Virus record (IMG/VR): IMGVR_UViG_3300042892_001725
Coordinates: 1-64,000 of that record
Origin: a virus
DNA: 64,000 bases
Strand: one strand, 5' to 3'
How positions within the stretch are numbered: position 1 is the stretch's first letter; each line of letters opens with the position of its first letter. Positions 42,836-51,967 of this stretch are shown here, piece by piece. Below the pieces are notes generated by a model, which worked only from the letters and a program-made list of their open reading frames with translations, was not told the DNA's origin and ran no database searches. The position numbers and the translations under genes are program-made.

Positions 42836-43496
42836 GTTTCCTACTAGAGGACGAACATTTAAATTCTTTAATGTTTTAAAAATGTATTACACAATGTGTG
42901 ATGATTTAGATAATATTAAATTTTTAGTAACATTAGACACTGATGATAAAGTTATGAATCAACCGGGTGTTATTGAGATGTTTAAAGAATACAAAAACTT
43001 ATCATACATTTATGGTGAAAGTAAATCAAAAATCGAAGCCATAAATAGAGATATGGAAACCGAAAATGATTGGGATATTGTCTTATTAGCATCTGATGAT
43101 ATGATACCAAAAGTTAAAGGTTACGATACAATCATTAGAAAAAAAATGAAAGAAAAATATCCGGATACTGATGGTGTTTTATGGTTTAATGATGGTTATC
43201 AAGGTAATAGATTGAATACTTTATGTATTTTAGGTAAAAAATATTATGAGAGGTTTAATTACATTTATCATCCAGAATATAAATCTTTATGGGCGGATAA
43301 CGAATTTATGGATGTTGCAAACTTATTAAATAAACAAACTTATTTTAATGAACTAATAATTAAACATGAACATCCTGATGTTGGATTCGGTGGTCGAGAC
43401 AATATACATTTAGAAAATTCTAAAAATGATTATATTGATAAAAATTTATATCTAAAAAGAAAATCAATAAATTTTGAATTAAATAAAAATTTATAA
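42819..43496 (+). CDS. Putative GT-A glycosyltransferase
   Basis: A 225-residue protein beginning MKILIKFPTRGRTFKFFNVL, with KFLVTLDTDDKVMN, KIEAINRDMETENDWDIVLL, ASDDMIPKVKGYD and YHPEYKSLWADNEFMDVANL. The order is a nucleotide-binding first strand, an acidic DXD-like segment (LASDDM) and a later Asn-Glu acid pair, as in GT2-type enzymes. It is slightly shorter than typical and the family is not certain. The start lies inside the end of the upstream gene. Confidence 0.68.
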   Translation: MKILIKFPTRGRTFKFFNVLKMYYTMCDDLDNIKFLVTLDTDDKVMNQPGVIEMFKEYKNLSYIYGESKSKIEAINRDMETENDWDIVLLASDDMIPKVKGYDTIIRKKMKEKYPDTDGVLWFNDGYQGNRLNTLCILGKKYYERFNYIYHPEYKSLWADNEFMDVANLLNKQTYFNELIIKHEHPDVGFGGRDNIHLENSKNDYIDKNLYLKRKSINFELNKNL

Positions 43497-43502
43497 TAAA
43501 AT

Positions 43503-44276
43503 ATGAATAAATTAATAATAAACCGAAACGAAGGTTTTTTTTCGGATTTTTTAACATTATTAGCGGGTATAATGTATTTTAACGATAATAATCAAAAATT
43601 TAATGTTGAATGGTTTAATTATATGTATAGTGATTTATCTAACGAAAATCTATATGATAAATTTTTTAAACAAGTTTATGATATTGAACCAATTACGTCA
43701 ACATTTATTAATTTAACCCCTTATGGGTATTATTTCCCTGAAGCTATTGGAAATGGACTTGATGAATTAACTATTTTAAAAAATTTAAAAACCCCCTCTC
43801 AAACATTGATTGATTTAAAATTAATGGATAATATTTTTTTTAACAATATTGATAAAAATTATTTTAAAGGGTTAAAAACTTTAGGTGTTCAAAAAAGAGG
43901 TACAGACCATAGTACTCACGGAGCATTATTATCTGATGAAATTATTTTGTCAAATATTAATGAAGAATTTAAACATAACAGTTATGATAAAATTTATTTA
44001 ATGACTGATGATAATAATTCTTTGAATTTTTTTAAAAAAGAATTAGGTGATACTTTAATTTATACTGAATCAAGAAGGGGTGATTCTAATGTTGGTTTAC
44101 ATTTTTCAAATCTACCAAATAAATCTAAATTAGCCGAAGAAGTTATTGTTGATTCTATTTTATTATCATTAACTGATTTTAAATTAGTAAGTAGAAGTAA
44201 CGTATCAACTTTTTCATTATTAAATAATTTAAATGAAAATTTTAAATATATGGATAAACACATACATTATAGTTAA
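43503..44276 (+). CDS. Putative fucosyltransferase-like GT-B protein
   Basis: A 257-residue protein. Two late blocks resemble fucosyltransferases of the GT11/GT23/NodZ/POFUT superfamily: KTLGVQKRGTDHSTHG (in the place of the H-x-R-R-x-D motif that binds GDP-fucose) and YDKIYLMTDDNNSLNFFKKE, then EEVIVDSILLSLTDFKLVSR followed by SNVST. The N-terminal half is diverged. Because this operon also encodes a GDP-deoxysugar pathway, a GDP-fucose or GDP-colitose-using transferase is attractive here. The match is partial, and the expected His is replaced by Gln (QKRGTD), so I hold this moderately. Confidence 0.52.
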   Translation: MNKLIINRNEGFFSDFLTLLAGIMYFNDNNQKFNVEWFNYMYSDLSNENLYDKFFKQVYDIEPITSTFINLTPYGYYFPEAIGNGLDELTILKNLKTPSQTLIDLKLMDNIFFNNIDKNYFKGLKTLGVQKRGTDHSTHGALLSDEIILSNINEEFKHNSYDKIYLMTDDNNSLNFFKKELGDTLIYTESRRGDSNVGLHFSNLPNKSKLAEEVIVDSILLSLTDFKLVSRSNVSTFSLLNNLNENFKYMDKHIHYS

Positions 44277-44280
44277 TAAT

Positions 44281-45150
44281 ATGAAAAACAATATAACATT
44301 ATATAATCATTTCCACAATGGTGATATATTTTACTCAAGAATATTAATTAATATTTTAAAAAACCATTATAACATTACATACTATCATAATCTACAATCA
44401 CCATTATTTGAAGATTTACCTGAAGTTAATGAAATTGTGGGTATCCCCGGAAATTATGATATTCACAACACAAATTTAGAAAATAATATTGTGAATACTT
44501 GGATAGGACAAAAACAAATGATTTATGTATCACACCAACCTATTCCTGGTTGTTCATTTATTAATCATTTTAAATTAGTTACCGATATTTGTGATTTCTA
44601 TAATATTGAATTAGATAATGATTTTAATAAGTATTTACCCTCTGTGATTAATACTAATTTAAAATCGCATGATAATATTGTAAACAAAATAAAAGAATTA
44701 AAACTAAAATATGATTTAATTATTTTAGTTTGTGACGGTAATGTAAATTCAAGTCAATCACATAATTTTAGTTTCACACCTATTGTTGAAAATTTGTCTG
44801 AAAATAACCCTAATTGTTTATTTTTAAGTACTAATCAATTATATGAAAATAATTCTAATGTTATTACAACATATCCACAAATAACAGAATCATTACCTGA
44901 TTTATTACAAATTAGTCTAATTTCAAATCATTGTGATATTATTGTAGGAAGGGCTTCCGGACCATTTTGTTTTACACATACTAAAGAAAATTTTAATGAC
45001 GATAAAAAAACATTCATTTCATTCACATTTAATGAATCTGAAGGTATATTTTATTATGATGGTAAAAATAAAAATTTATGGTCAAATAATTTAAATTATC
45101 CTAATATGATAACAACAATACAAAATGAAATAAATTTAAAAATTAAATAA
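44281..45150 (+). CDS. Putative GT-B glycosyltransferase (heptosyltransferase-like)
   Basis: About 289 residues from the ATG at 44281; a longer frame from 44233 would overlap the upstream gene by 44 bases and is less likely. The start (MKNNITLYNHFHNGDIFYSR) has the H-N-G-D-I pattern resembling GT9 heptosyltransferase openings, where such a residue pair binds the donor or acceptor. The second half has KYDLIILVCDGNVNSSQSHN, LFLSTNQLYENNSN and SLISNHCDIIVGRASGPFCF, resembling the C-terminal Rossmann fold where the D-x-x-V-G-x-x-(S/T)-G-x region contacts the nucleotide. No DXD is expected in GT-B enzymes. Confidence 0.58.
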   Translation: MKNNITLYNHFHNGDIFYSRILINILKNHYNITYYHNLQSPLFEDLPEVNEIVGIPGNYDIHNTNLENNIVNTWIGQKQMIYVSHQPIPGCSFINHFKLVTDICDFYNIELDNDFNKYLPSVINTNLKSHDNIVNKIKELKLKYDLIILVCDGNVNSSQSHNFSFTPIVENLSENNPNCLFLSTNQLYENNSNVITTYPQITESLPDLLQISLISNHCDIIVGRASGPFCFTHTKENFNDDKKTFISFTFNESEGIFYYDGKNKNLWSNNLNYPNMITTIQNEINLKIK

Positions 45151-45152
45151 TT

Positions 45153-45497
45153 ATGATAGGTGAAAAAATTGAAGAAATAATTAAAAATAAAACATTAGAA
45201 ATTTTAACTAAAAATAAAAATGTTGAATTACCTGATGATATCATTGAAACCGATAATTTAGGTGAGGTGATTGAAAAATTATCCATATTACATTGTAGAA
45301 TGTGGTATTTAGAAGACGCCATTAGTGATGCTAAAACCGACTCTGAAATTGCTGTGTTAAAGAAAAAAATTGACATCTGTTTTAAAAGTAAACGACCTAA
45401 ATATGTTGAGGCAATAAATCGGATGGTTGATAATTCAATAAGTCAAGGTAAATCATTAATTGAGGATTCGGTAAAATTATATAAAGGTGTTGAGTAA
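45153..45497 (+). CDS. DUF4254-like protein
   Basis: A 114-residue helical protein. The segment GEVIEKLSILHCRMWYLEDA followed by a charged helix and IDICFKSKRPKYVEAINRMVD resembles DUF4254, a helical family repeatedly found beside glycosyltransferase genes in Bacteroidota. Its biochemical role is unknown to me. It starts two bases after the upstream stop and its end overlaps the next gene, so it is part of the glycan operon. Confidence 0.6.
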   Translation: MIGEKIEEIIKNKTLEILTKNKNVELPDDIIETDNLGEVIEKLSILHCRMWYLEDAISDAKTDSEIAVLKKKIDICFKSKRPKYVEAINRMVDNSISQGKSLIEDSVKLYKGVE

Positions 45498-46266
45498 TTT
45501 AGTAATTGGGAATACATCTCAGTTAAGTCATTATTTCCCCAATGATTATGAAAAAATATCGTCCCGAAACATAGATTTTGCAACACTTTGTTCTAAAAAG
45601 TATGACAAGGTTTTTTTATTATTTGCGGAACAACGAACTTTTTTAAATGAATCTGATGAGTTTTTTATAAAAACTAATTTTGATTATACGTTAGAAGTTA
45701 TTAATAAGTTTAAAGACATCTCAAATAAGGTCATCATTTATTCAACATCAGAATTGTGGAATAAATACGACGGGTGTGTCTCCCTAAGTGATGAGTATAA
45801 CTATAATTACTCACCATATATTAAATCAAAAGAAATTCTCTGTAACTATATTAATCATAACAGAGATGTTTACCCTAACGTAATAATAATCTACCCATTT
45901 AACTTTAATTCTGTTTATAGAAAAGAAGGGTTTCTCTTTGGTAAAATATTTGATTCAATACTGAACGATAAAAAAATATCTATTGGTGATATTAATTTTA
46001 ATAGAGATTTAACCCACCCTAAAAACATTGTTGATGTTTCATTAAAAGCCGATAAAGATTGTATTGTTGGTTTAGGTGAATTAATCAATGTTCAAAAGTT
46101 TATTGAGGACATCTTTACAAAATTAAATAAAAACATTATAGATTACATAGAATACGACGAATCCAATAACTTAAAAATAAAAAGAGGTGGTTATTATAGT
46201 TGCGAAAAAACAATAGATTATAACGACCTAATCAACTTAACAATTAAAGACATATATGAGTATTAA
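45487..46266 (+). CDS. NAD(P)-dependent sugar epimerase/dehydratase-like protein
   Basis: A 259-residue short-chain-dehydrogenase-like protein, likely starting at GTG (45487) or the adjacent TTG and overlapping the upstream stop. It has NLVIGNTSQLSHYF at the start in place of the usual GxxGxxG, then VIIYSTSELWNKYDG (Ser/Thr of the catalytic triad) and NYSPYIKSKEILCNYI (the Y-x-x-x-K pair). The glycine-rich loop is degenerate and the chain is shorter than typical extended SDRs. It may act on a nucleotide sugar, or be a diverged helper of the adjacent deoxysugar enzymes. Confidence 0.6.
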   Translation: MLSNLVIGNTSQLSHYFPNDYEKISSRNIDFATLCSKKYDKVFLLFAEQRTFLNESDEFFIKTNFDYTLEVINKFKDISNKVIIYSTSELWNKYDGCVSLSDEYNYNYSPYIKSKEILCNYINHNRDVYPNVIIIYPFNFNSVYRKEGFLFGKIFDSILNDKKISIGDINFNRDLTHPKNIVDVSLKADKDCIVGLGELINVQKFIEDIFTKLNKNIIDYIEYDESNNLKIKRGGYYSCEKTIDYNDLINLTIKDIYEY

Positions 46267-47407
46267 ACTAGTAAAGGACACTATTGATTTTGATGACATC
46301 ACCAAATTAATAGAATGGTTAAAAACCAATCCAAGATTAACTAAAGGAGAATTAACAACAACTTTTGAGGACTTATGGTCTAAATGGTTAGGGTGTAAGT
46401 ATTCGGTATTTGTGAATTCCGGGTCTTCAGCCAATTTAGCGGCGATTTATTCGTTAATACTATCCGGTAAGTTAAAAAATAATAAAATTATTGTTCCAGC
46501 AGTTTCTTGGGTAACTACTGTGACACCGGCAATACAATTAGGATTAACGCCTATTATGTGTGATTGTGATAAGGATAATTTAGGTTTAGATATTAACCAT
46601 TTAAAAACGTTAATTAAAGAAGAAAACCCTTCCGCAATTATATTAGTTCACGTATTAGGTTTTCCTAATCATATGAAAGAAATCATTGAGCTATGTGAAG
46701 AAAATGATATTTTATTAATTGAGGATACTTGTGAATCTATTGGTTCAAAATACGGTGATAAACATTTAGGAACTTTTGGAGATTTATCAACCTTTTCATT
46801 TTATTTTGGACATCATATGTCAACAATTGAAGGTGGTATGGTATCAACAGATAATGAAGAATTGTATCATATTTTATTATCCATTAGGTCGCACGGGTGG
46901 GACAGAGATTTACCTTTATCGAAACAAAAAGAATTACGCGAAAAATATAAGGTTAATGATTTTAAATCATTATACACCTTTTATTACCCGGGGTTTAATT
47001 TAAGAGCAACTGACTTACAAGCGTTTATCGGAATTCAACAAATGGATAAATTAGACCATATTGTTGAATCTAGATATAAGAATTACATAAGATATAAAGA
47101 AGGTATCAAAAATGATTTTTGGGAGGTTAAACCAACAAGTAATTCCTATGTGTCAAATTTTTCTTATCCTATAATAACTAAAAATCTTGACAGATTGATA
47201 ACTGAATTACAAAATAATGATATCGAATGTCGACCATTAATTTGTGGGTCAATAAACGAACACCCATTTTGGTATGAAAGATATGGGAAACAAGAATTAC
47301 CTAATTCAAAGTTAGTACACGAATATGGTTTATACTTACCAAACAATCACCAAATGACTGAAGAAGAAATAACTAAAGTAATTAAAATTGTTAACGAAAA
47401 TATATGA
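46256..47407 (+). CDS. DegT-fold PLP enzyme, ColD/RfbH-like 3-dehydratase
   Basis: A 383-residue member of the DegT/DnrJ/EryC1/StrS fold. Typical blocks are FVNSGSSANLAAIYSLI (PLP phosphate), VPAVSWVTTVTPAIQLGLTP, IILVHVLGFPNHM, IEDTCESIGSKYG (Asp binding the pyridine nitrogen) and STFSFYFGHHMSTIEGGMVS. In aminotransferases of this family a Lys forming the Schiff base occupies the position of the His-His pair at residues 186-187. Replacement of that Lys by His is the signature of sugar 3-dehydratases such as ColD (GDP-4-keto-6-deoxy-D-mannose 3-dehydratase) and RfbH. With Gmd and a Fcl/ColC-like enzyme immediately downstream, the ColD role is the best reading. An ATGA overlap joins it to the next gene. 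Confidence 0.8.
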   Translation: MSIKLVKDTIDFDDITKLIEWLKTNPRLTKGELTTTFEDLWSKWLGCKYSVFVNSGSSANLAAIYSLILSGKLKNNKIIVPAVSWVTTVTPAIQLGLTPIMCDCDKDNLGLDINHLKTLIKEENPSAIILVHVLGFPNHMKEIIELCEENDILLIEDTCESIGSKYGDKHLGTFGDLSTFSFYFGHHMSTIEGGMVSTDNEELYHILLSIRSHGWDRDLPLSKQKELREKYKVNDFKSLYTFYYPGFNLRATDLQAFIGIQQMDKLDHIVESRYKNYIRYKEGIKNDFWEVKPTSNSYVSNFSYPIITKNLDRLITELQNNDIECRPLICGSINEHPFWYERYGKQELPNSKLVHEYGLYLPNNHQMTEEEITKVIKIVNENI

Positions 47408-48306
47408 AAAAATTATTAGTAACCGGTGGTAATGGTTTAGTTGGTTCTTCCATTACTTCTGATGTAAAAATTGGTAAAGAGTATGATTTGAGAAATATTG
47501 AAGAAACCGATAAAATGTTTGAATACCATAAACCAACTCACGTTATTCATTGTGCCGGTAAAGTAGGTGGTCTTAGTGCCAATATGAATTATAAAGGAGA
47601 GTTTTTTTACGATAACATAATGATTAACACTAACGTTATTGAATCGGCCAGAAAAAATAATGTTAAAAAATTAGTATCATTTTTATCAACTTGTGTATTT
47701 CCGGACAATATTGAATACCCAATAACTGAGAAAAAAATTCACTTAGGAGCCCCTCACTTTTCAAATTACCCATACGCATACGCAAAAAGAATGGCTGATA
47801 TTCAAATAAGAGCTTATAGGGAACAATATGGGTTAGAATATGTGTCAGTAATCCCAACAAACATTTACGGACCAAATGATAATTTTTCATTAGACACCGG
47901 TCACGTAATCCCTATGTTATTACATAAAATGTATAACGCTCAAAGAGATAACGCTGATTTTGTTGTTTGGGGTAGTGGAACACCATTAAGGGAATTTATA
48001 TATTCTAAAGATATCGCAAAATTATCTGAATGGGCCTTAGACAATTATAATGAATCAGAACCTATTATATTCAGTAACTCAAATGAAATTAGTATTAAAG
48101 ATTTGGTTGATTTATTAGTTAATGAGTTTAACTTTAAAGGGAAAGTAATATTTGACAAAACAAAACCTGATGGTCAATTTAGAAAACCATCGGATAATTC
48201 AAAATTAAAATCGTATTTACCTAATTTTGAATTTACCCCAATTGAACAGGGATTAAAAGAAACAATAAATTGGTTTATAGAAAATTATGAAAACACAAGA
48301 AAATAA
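47404..48306 (+). CDS. GDP-L-fucose synthase / GDP-L-colitose synthase-like reductase (Fcl/ColC)
   Basis: A 300-residue extended SDR. It starts LLVTGGNGLVGSSI (NADP site), then HCAGKVGGLSANMNYKGEFF, LVSFLSTCVFPDNIEYP (catalytic Ser and Cys), FSNYPYAYAKRMADIQIRAY (Y-x-x-x-K), VIPTNIYGPNDNFSLDTGHV (His acid) and GSGTPLREFIYSKDIA. These are the hallmarks of GDP-fucose synthase, which epimerises C3/C5 and reduces C4 of GDP-4-keto-6-deoxymannose. ColC, the GDP-colitose synthase, is a homologue. Linked to the ColD-like gene by ATGA overlap and to gmd by overlap; sequence alone cannot decide between fucose and colitose. Confidence 0.88.
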   Translation: MKKLLVTGGNGLVGSSITSDVKIGKEYDLRNIEETDKMFEYHKPTHVIHCAGKVGGLSANMNYKGEFFYDNIMINTNVIESARKNNVKKLVSFLSTCVFPDNIEYPITEKKIHLGAPHFSNYPYAYAKRMADIQIRAYREQYGLEYVSVIPTNIYGPNDNFSLDTGHVIPMLLHKMYNAQRDNADFVVWGSGTPLREFIYSKDIAKLSEWALDNYNESEPIIFSNSNEISIKDLVDLLVNEFNFKGKVIFDKTKPDGQFRKPSDNSKLKSYLPNFEFTPIEQGLKETINWFIENYENTRK

Positions 48307-49276
48307 AATTGCTTTAATTACAGGGATTAATGGTCAAGATGGTTCTTATCTTGCAGAATTCTTAATAGAAAAAGGATATGAAGTTCACGGAACTTTAAAA
48401 AGAAATTCAGTAGCAGAAAATCAAACATCAAGATTGGATAAAGTATATGATAAAGTTAAATTACATTACGCTGATTTAACTGACTTATCATCATTAGTAC
48501 GAGTTATTAGTGAGGTTAAACCAATTGAGATATATAATTTAGCCGCTCAGTCACACGTAAGAATATCATTTGACCAACCATTATACACCGCAAATGTTAC
48601 TGGAATAGGAACTTTAAATGTTTTAGAGTCGGTTAAATTATTAGACCCATCTATTAAAATTTATCAAGCGTCATCATCAGAAATGTTTGGTAATTCAATT
48701 GATACCGATGGATATCAAAGAGAAACTACACCATTGAACCCTGTATCACCTTACGGATGTGCCAAAGTTTTTAGTTACAATATTTGTCGTAACTATAGAA
48801 ATTCTTATGGTATGTTCATATCAAACGGAATATTATTCAACCACGAATCACCAAGAAGAGGAACTAACTTTGTAACTAATAAAGTCTGTAAAGAGGCCGT
48901 TAAAATTAAATTTGGATTATCGAATGAACTTAAACTAGGTAACTTAGATGCTACTCGAGATTGGGGACACGCTAAAGATTATGTTAAAGTAATGTGGGAG
49001 ATTCTTCAATTGGATAAACCTGATGATTTTGTATGTGCAACAGGGATATCACATTCAGTACAAGACCTATGTGAGTATGTTTTTGGAAAATTAGATTTAG
49101 ATTGGGAATTATATGTGAAACAAGATGAGAAGTTTTTAAGACCGGAAGAATTACATAATTTAAAAGGTGACCCATCAAAATTAGTAAAAGCAACGGGATG
49201 GACTCACGACTATACCTTTGAAACTATGTTAGACGAAATGATTGAACATTGGTTAACATATTATAAACAACAATAA
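48287..49276 (+). CDS. gmd: GDP-mannose 4,6-dehydratase
   Basis: A 329-residue extended SDR that converts GDP-D-mannose to GDP-4-keto-6-deoxy-D-mannose. It shows IALITGINGQDGSYLAEFLI (NADP loop), ADLTDLSSLVRVISEVKPIE, NLAAQSHVRISFDQPLYTAN, QASSSEMFGNS (catalytic Ser/Thr-Glu pair), NPVSPYGCAKVFSYNICRNY (Y-x-x-x-K) and FNHESPRRGTNFVTNK (the family signature that binds GDP-mannose). Length and motifs match cellular enzymes, so it should be functional. It feeds both the ColD-like and the Fcl-like steps encoded just upstream. Its start lies within the end of the upstream gene. Confidence 0.95.
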   Translation: MKTQENKIALITGINGQDGSYLAEFLIEKGYEVHGTLKRNSVAENQTSRLDKVYDKVKLHYADLTDLSSLVRVISEVKPIEIYNLAAQSHVRISFDQPLYTANVTGIGTLNVLESVKLLDPSIKIYQASSSEMFGNSIDTDGYQRETTPLNPVSPYGCAKVFSYNICRNYRNSYGMFISNGILFNHESPRRGTNFVTNKVCKEAVKIKFGLSNELKLGNLDATRDWGHAKDYVKVMWEILQLDKPDDFVCATGISHSVQDLCEYVFGKLDLDWELYVKQDEKFLRPEELHNLKGDPSKLVKATGWTHDYTFETMLDEMIEHWLTYYKQQ

Positions 49277-49283
49277 TTAAAAA

Positions 49284-50045
49284 ATGGCTGAAGCTAGAAA
49301 AAGAAAACCAACAACAACTCCGACTCCGGAAGTCACCGGTAAACCGGTAAGTAAAAAAGATTTAATTGGTCAAATCATCAGGAGAAAAACTAAAGAAAAG
49401 TTTTTAACAGTAAATCAAAAAAAGTATTACGATACTCTAATTGAAAGTGAAATTACTGTTTGTTCCGGACCAGCGGGCGTTGGTAAAAGTTACATAACAA
49501 TGAAAGCTGCAATTGATTTATTATCAGACCCAAAAACTCCTTATGAGAAAATTATCATTGTTAGACCGGCGGTTGAAGCCGAAGAAAAATTAGGTTCACT
49601 ACCCGGTAACGTAGAAGAAAAATTAGACCCATATATTTTTCCATCATATTATTTATTAAATAAAATTATTGGAAAAGAATCTCGTGAAAAACTTAAAGAG
49701 ATTGAAGTTATTGAAGTATTTGCATTAGCGTTTATGAGAGGTATGAATATTGATAATTCTATTCTAATATTTGAAGAAGGTCAGAATGCCTCGCCAAGTC
49801 AAATGAAACTTCTTTTAACAAGAATTGGGTTTAACAGTAAATTCTTCATATCAGGTGATGTGGAACAATCGGACAAATATAAAAATAAAACCCACAGTGG
49901 TTTATGGGACGCAATCGAAAAGTTTAGAGATGATGACTATGTGTCAACGTTTGAATTTAAAGATAAAAACGATATTGTACGAAACCCATTAATTAGTAAG
50001 ATATTACGTAAATACGATAACGAACCGGATGAGAATAGCAATTGA
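49284..50045 (+). CDS. phoH: PhoH-like ATPase
   Basis: A 253-residue PhoH-family ATPase, common in T4-like and other large phages. The Walker A is CSGPAGVGKSYITMKAA, a conserved IIIVRPAVEAEEKLGSLPG follows, Walker B is NSILIFEEGQNASPSQMKLL, and sensor-like residues lie in SKFFISGDVEQSDKYKN. The first 30 residues are a basic, Pro/Thr-rich tail (RKRKPTTTPTPEVTGKP). The family resembles SF1 helicases and may act on RNA, but its phage role is unsettled. It follows gmd and precedes a HAD-like gene it overlaps by 17 bases. Confidence 0.93.
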   Translation: MAEARKRKPTTTPTPEVTGKPVSKKDLIGQIIRRKTKEKFLTVNQKKYYDTLIESEITVCSGPAGVGKSYITMKAAIDLLSDPKTPYEKIIIVRPAVEAEEKLGSLPGNVEEKLDPYIFPSYYLLNKIIGKESREKLKEIEVIEVFALAFMRGMNIDNSILIFEEGQNASPSQMKLLLTRIGFNSKFFISGDVEQSDKYKNKTHSGLWDAIEKFRDDDYVSTFEFKDKNDIVRNPLISKILRKYDNEPDENSN

Positions 50046-50625
50046 GATTAACGGAGTATTAAGAAATACAATAGATAAAATAGAACAAACCTATCAAAAA
50101 TATATGATAGATAAGACGGAGGGGTTGGAAGACGAAGAATCTTTTAAATATGAGATATCCCTACCGGTAGATAGTTTAAATCTTAGAAATCATTTTAAGT
50201 TCCAAACGGACGAAGAATTATATTCATTTTTATATGAGGAGTTTCCTATGGAAATTTTTGGACACTCTCAATCAACTGAATATTCAACCTTCAATGATTT
50301 AAATGAGATATACGTAAATTTAAGAGATAATCACGACATATTAATTGTGTCTGATGAAATGGGTAGGTCAAAACCATCATCGTTATTCTTCTTATCAAAA
50401 TTTGGTTGTCAGATAGAAAAAGTAAAATTCTATAGTAATATGACAATAAATTCAATGTGGGACGAAATTGATGTTTTACTTACGGCTAATCCCGCCTTAT
50501 TATTAGAACATCCGGATGATAAAATTATCATACAATATCAAACGGAATACAATAAACATATCAAATTAGACAATTCTATAACAACAATTAAAGAATTAGA
50601 ATTTGAATTAACAAAAATAATATAA
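50029..50625 (+). CDS. Degenerate HAD-like protein
   Basis: A 198-residue protein whose order of blocks recalls the HAD fold: MRIAIEINGVLRNTIDKIEQ in place of the D-x-D-G motif I, HDILIVSDEMGRSKPSSLFF in place of motif II, and WDEIDVLLTANPALL in place of motif IV. The nucleophile Asp of motif I is replaced (Glu-x-Asn), so catalysis is doubtful; it may bind a ligand or be a regulatory partner. It is nested in the end of phoH and followed without a gap by another gene. Confidence 0.5.
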   Translation: MRIAIEINGVLRNTIDKIEQTYQKYMIDKTEGLEDEESFKYEISLPVDSLNLRNHFKFQTDEELYSFLYEEFPMEIFGHSQSTEYSTFNDLNEIYVNLRDNHDILIVSDEMGRSKPSSLFFLSKFGCQIEKVKFYSNMTINSMWDEIDVLLTANPALLLEHPDDKIIIQYQTEYNKHIKLDNSITTIKELEFELTKII

Positions 50626-50903
50626 TGTTAAAAGTATTAGGTGAAAATTATTATTTGGATTTAGACAAAATAGATGACTACGTTCAAATTAAAGGGGATA
50701 AAGTTGTTACCTCAGGTATTACAGAATCAACCCACATTAGTATAATTAAATATGAAACGGTTAAATTAATGATGGAAATAATTATGGACGAACCGGAAGA
50801 GATTGATGAACAATTAGGTGCAAAGGGTACTAACAATTTATCAATACCATTTAAAATTGCGTTTAACACGCTACTTTATAAAAACTTACTAAATAAAATA
50901 TAA
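50625..50903 (+). CDS. Hypothetical small protein
   Basis: A 92-residue protein with a beta start (MLKVLGENYYLDLDKIDDYV, GDKVVTSGI) and helices after it (KYETVKLMMEIIMDEPEEID, IAFNTLLYKNLLNKI). Not recognised. It shares a base with the stop of the preceding gene and is followed one base later by a glycosyltransferase, so it is a genuine member of the operon. Confidence 0.55.
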   Translation: MLKVLGENYYLDLDKIDDYVQIKGDKVVTSGITESTHISIIKYETVKLMMEIIMDEPEEIDEQLGAKGTNNLSIPFKIAFNTLLYKNLLNKI

Positions 50904-50904
50904 T

Positions 50905-51960
50905 ATGAATCAAGAACAAATTACAAAATTAGAATTGTCTATTGAGAATATGAAAAATAAGAAATCTAGAATTTATCTTATTGCTCAAGACACCAAAGGT
51001 AACGCTAAAGCATCTATTGCTTACATCTATAGATTAGCGTTATCATTATTAAACGCCGGGTATAACCCAATTATTTTACACGAAACTCCTGATTACACTG
51101 GTGTATCTGAATGGTTAGGTGAAGAATATATGGTAATACCACATAAATCAATTGAGGGTCAGAATTTAGATGTTTCTCCGGAAGACTTAATTATCATCCC
51201 GGAACTATACGGTTTTGTTATGTCTCAAGTTAACAATTTACCTTGTGGTAAAATTGTATTATGTCAATCATACGACCATATGTTAGAAACGTTACAGCCA
51301 GGACAATCTTGGAGTGACTTAGGATTTTTAAAATGTATAACAACATCAAACAAACAAAAAGAACAAATCGAAAGTGTTATGAGAAACATATCTTTTGATA
51401 TCTTAACTCCATACATTTCTGATAGTTTTAAACCTCAAACCTTACCCGCAAAACCAATCATTACAGTACATTCAAGAGACCAAAGAGATACGGTTAACTT
51501 AATTAAAACATTCTACATTAAATTTCCTCAATATAGATGGGTAACCTTCAGAGATATGAGAAGTCTAACAGAAAAAGAATTTTCAACCGGGTTGGAAGAA
51601 TCTTGTTTATCAGTATGGATTGATGAGACAAGTGCTTATGGAACATACCCATTAGAATCTATGAAATGTGGAATACCTGTATTAGGTTTAGTTCCTAGTT
51701 TAATTCCTGAATGGATGAGTGAGGAAAATGGTTTATGGATTAACAATAAAATACAATTAGTTGACTTCATTGCCGATTATTTACAAAATTGGTTAGAGGA
51801 TAATGTAAACGAAAACTTATTTATTCAAATGAAAAAAACTGTTGATTCATTACCAACTAAAGAATCTTTTGAAAAAGAATCTGTTGAATTATTTGATAAA
51901 TATTTAACGTCAAGACAAGAATCTTTTACTGAACAATTATCTAAACTACAAACAATTTAA
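50905..51960 (+). CDS. GT-B glycosyltransferase (GT4-like)
   Basis: A 351-residue two-domain protein. The N-terminal domain has SRIYLIAQDTKGNAKASIAY, a P-loop-like start that also resembles acceptor-binding loops, then LLNAGYNPIILHETPDYTG and LIIIPELYGFVMSQV. The C-terminal domain has KPIITVHSRDQRDTVNLIK, CLSVWIDETSAYGTYPLESM followed by KCGIPVLGLVPSLIPEWM; the YGTYPLESMKCG block matches the E-x7-E-like donor-binding region of GT4 enzymes. The last 50 residues are helical. Donor and acceptor are unknown. Confidence 0.75.
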   Translation: MNQEQITKLELSIENMKNKKSRIYLIAQDTKGNAKASIAYIYRLALSLLNAGYNPIILHETPDYTGVSEWLGEEYMVIPHKSIEGQNLDVSPEDLIIIPELYGFVMSQVNNLPCGKIVLCQSYDHMLETLQPGQSWSDLGFLKCITTSNKQKEQIESVMRNISFDILTPYISDSFKPQTLPAKPIITVHSRDQRDTVNLIKTFYIKFPQYRWVTFRDMRSLTEKEFSTGLEESCLSVWIDETSAYGTYPLESMKCGIPVLGLVPSLIPEWMSEENGLWINNKIQLVDFIADYLQNWLEDNVNENLFIQMKKTVDSLPTKESFEKESVELFDKYLTSRQESFTEQLSKLQTI

Positions 51961-51967
51961 GAACAAT

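Noticed and set aside
44233-44280. Upstream start for the GT-B gene at 44281
   Set aside because: It would overlap the preceding gene by 44 bases and adds residues unlike any GT start; the ATG at 44281 has a normal 4-base spacing.
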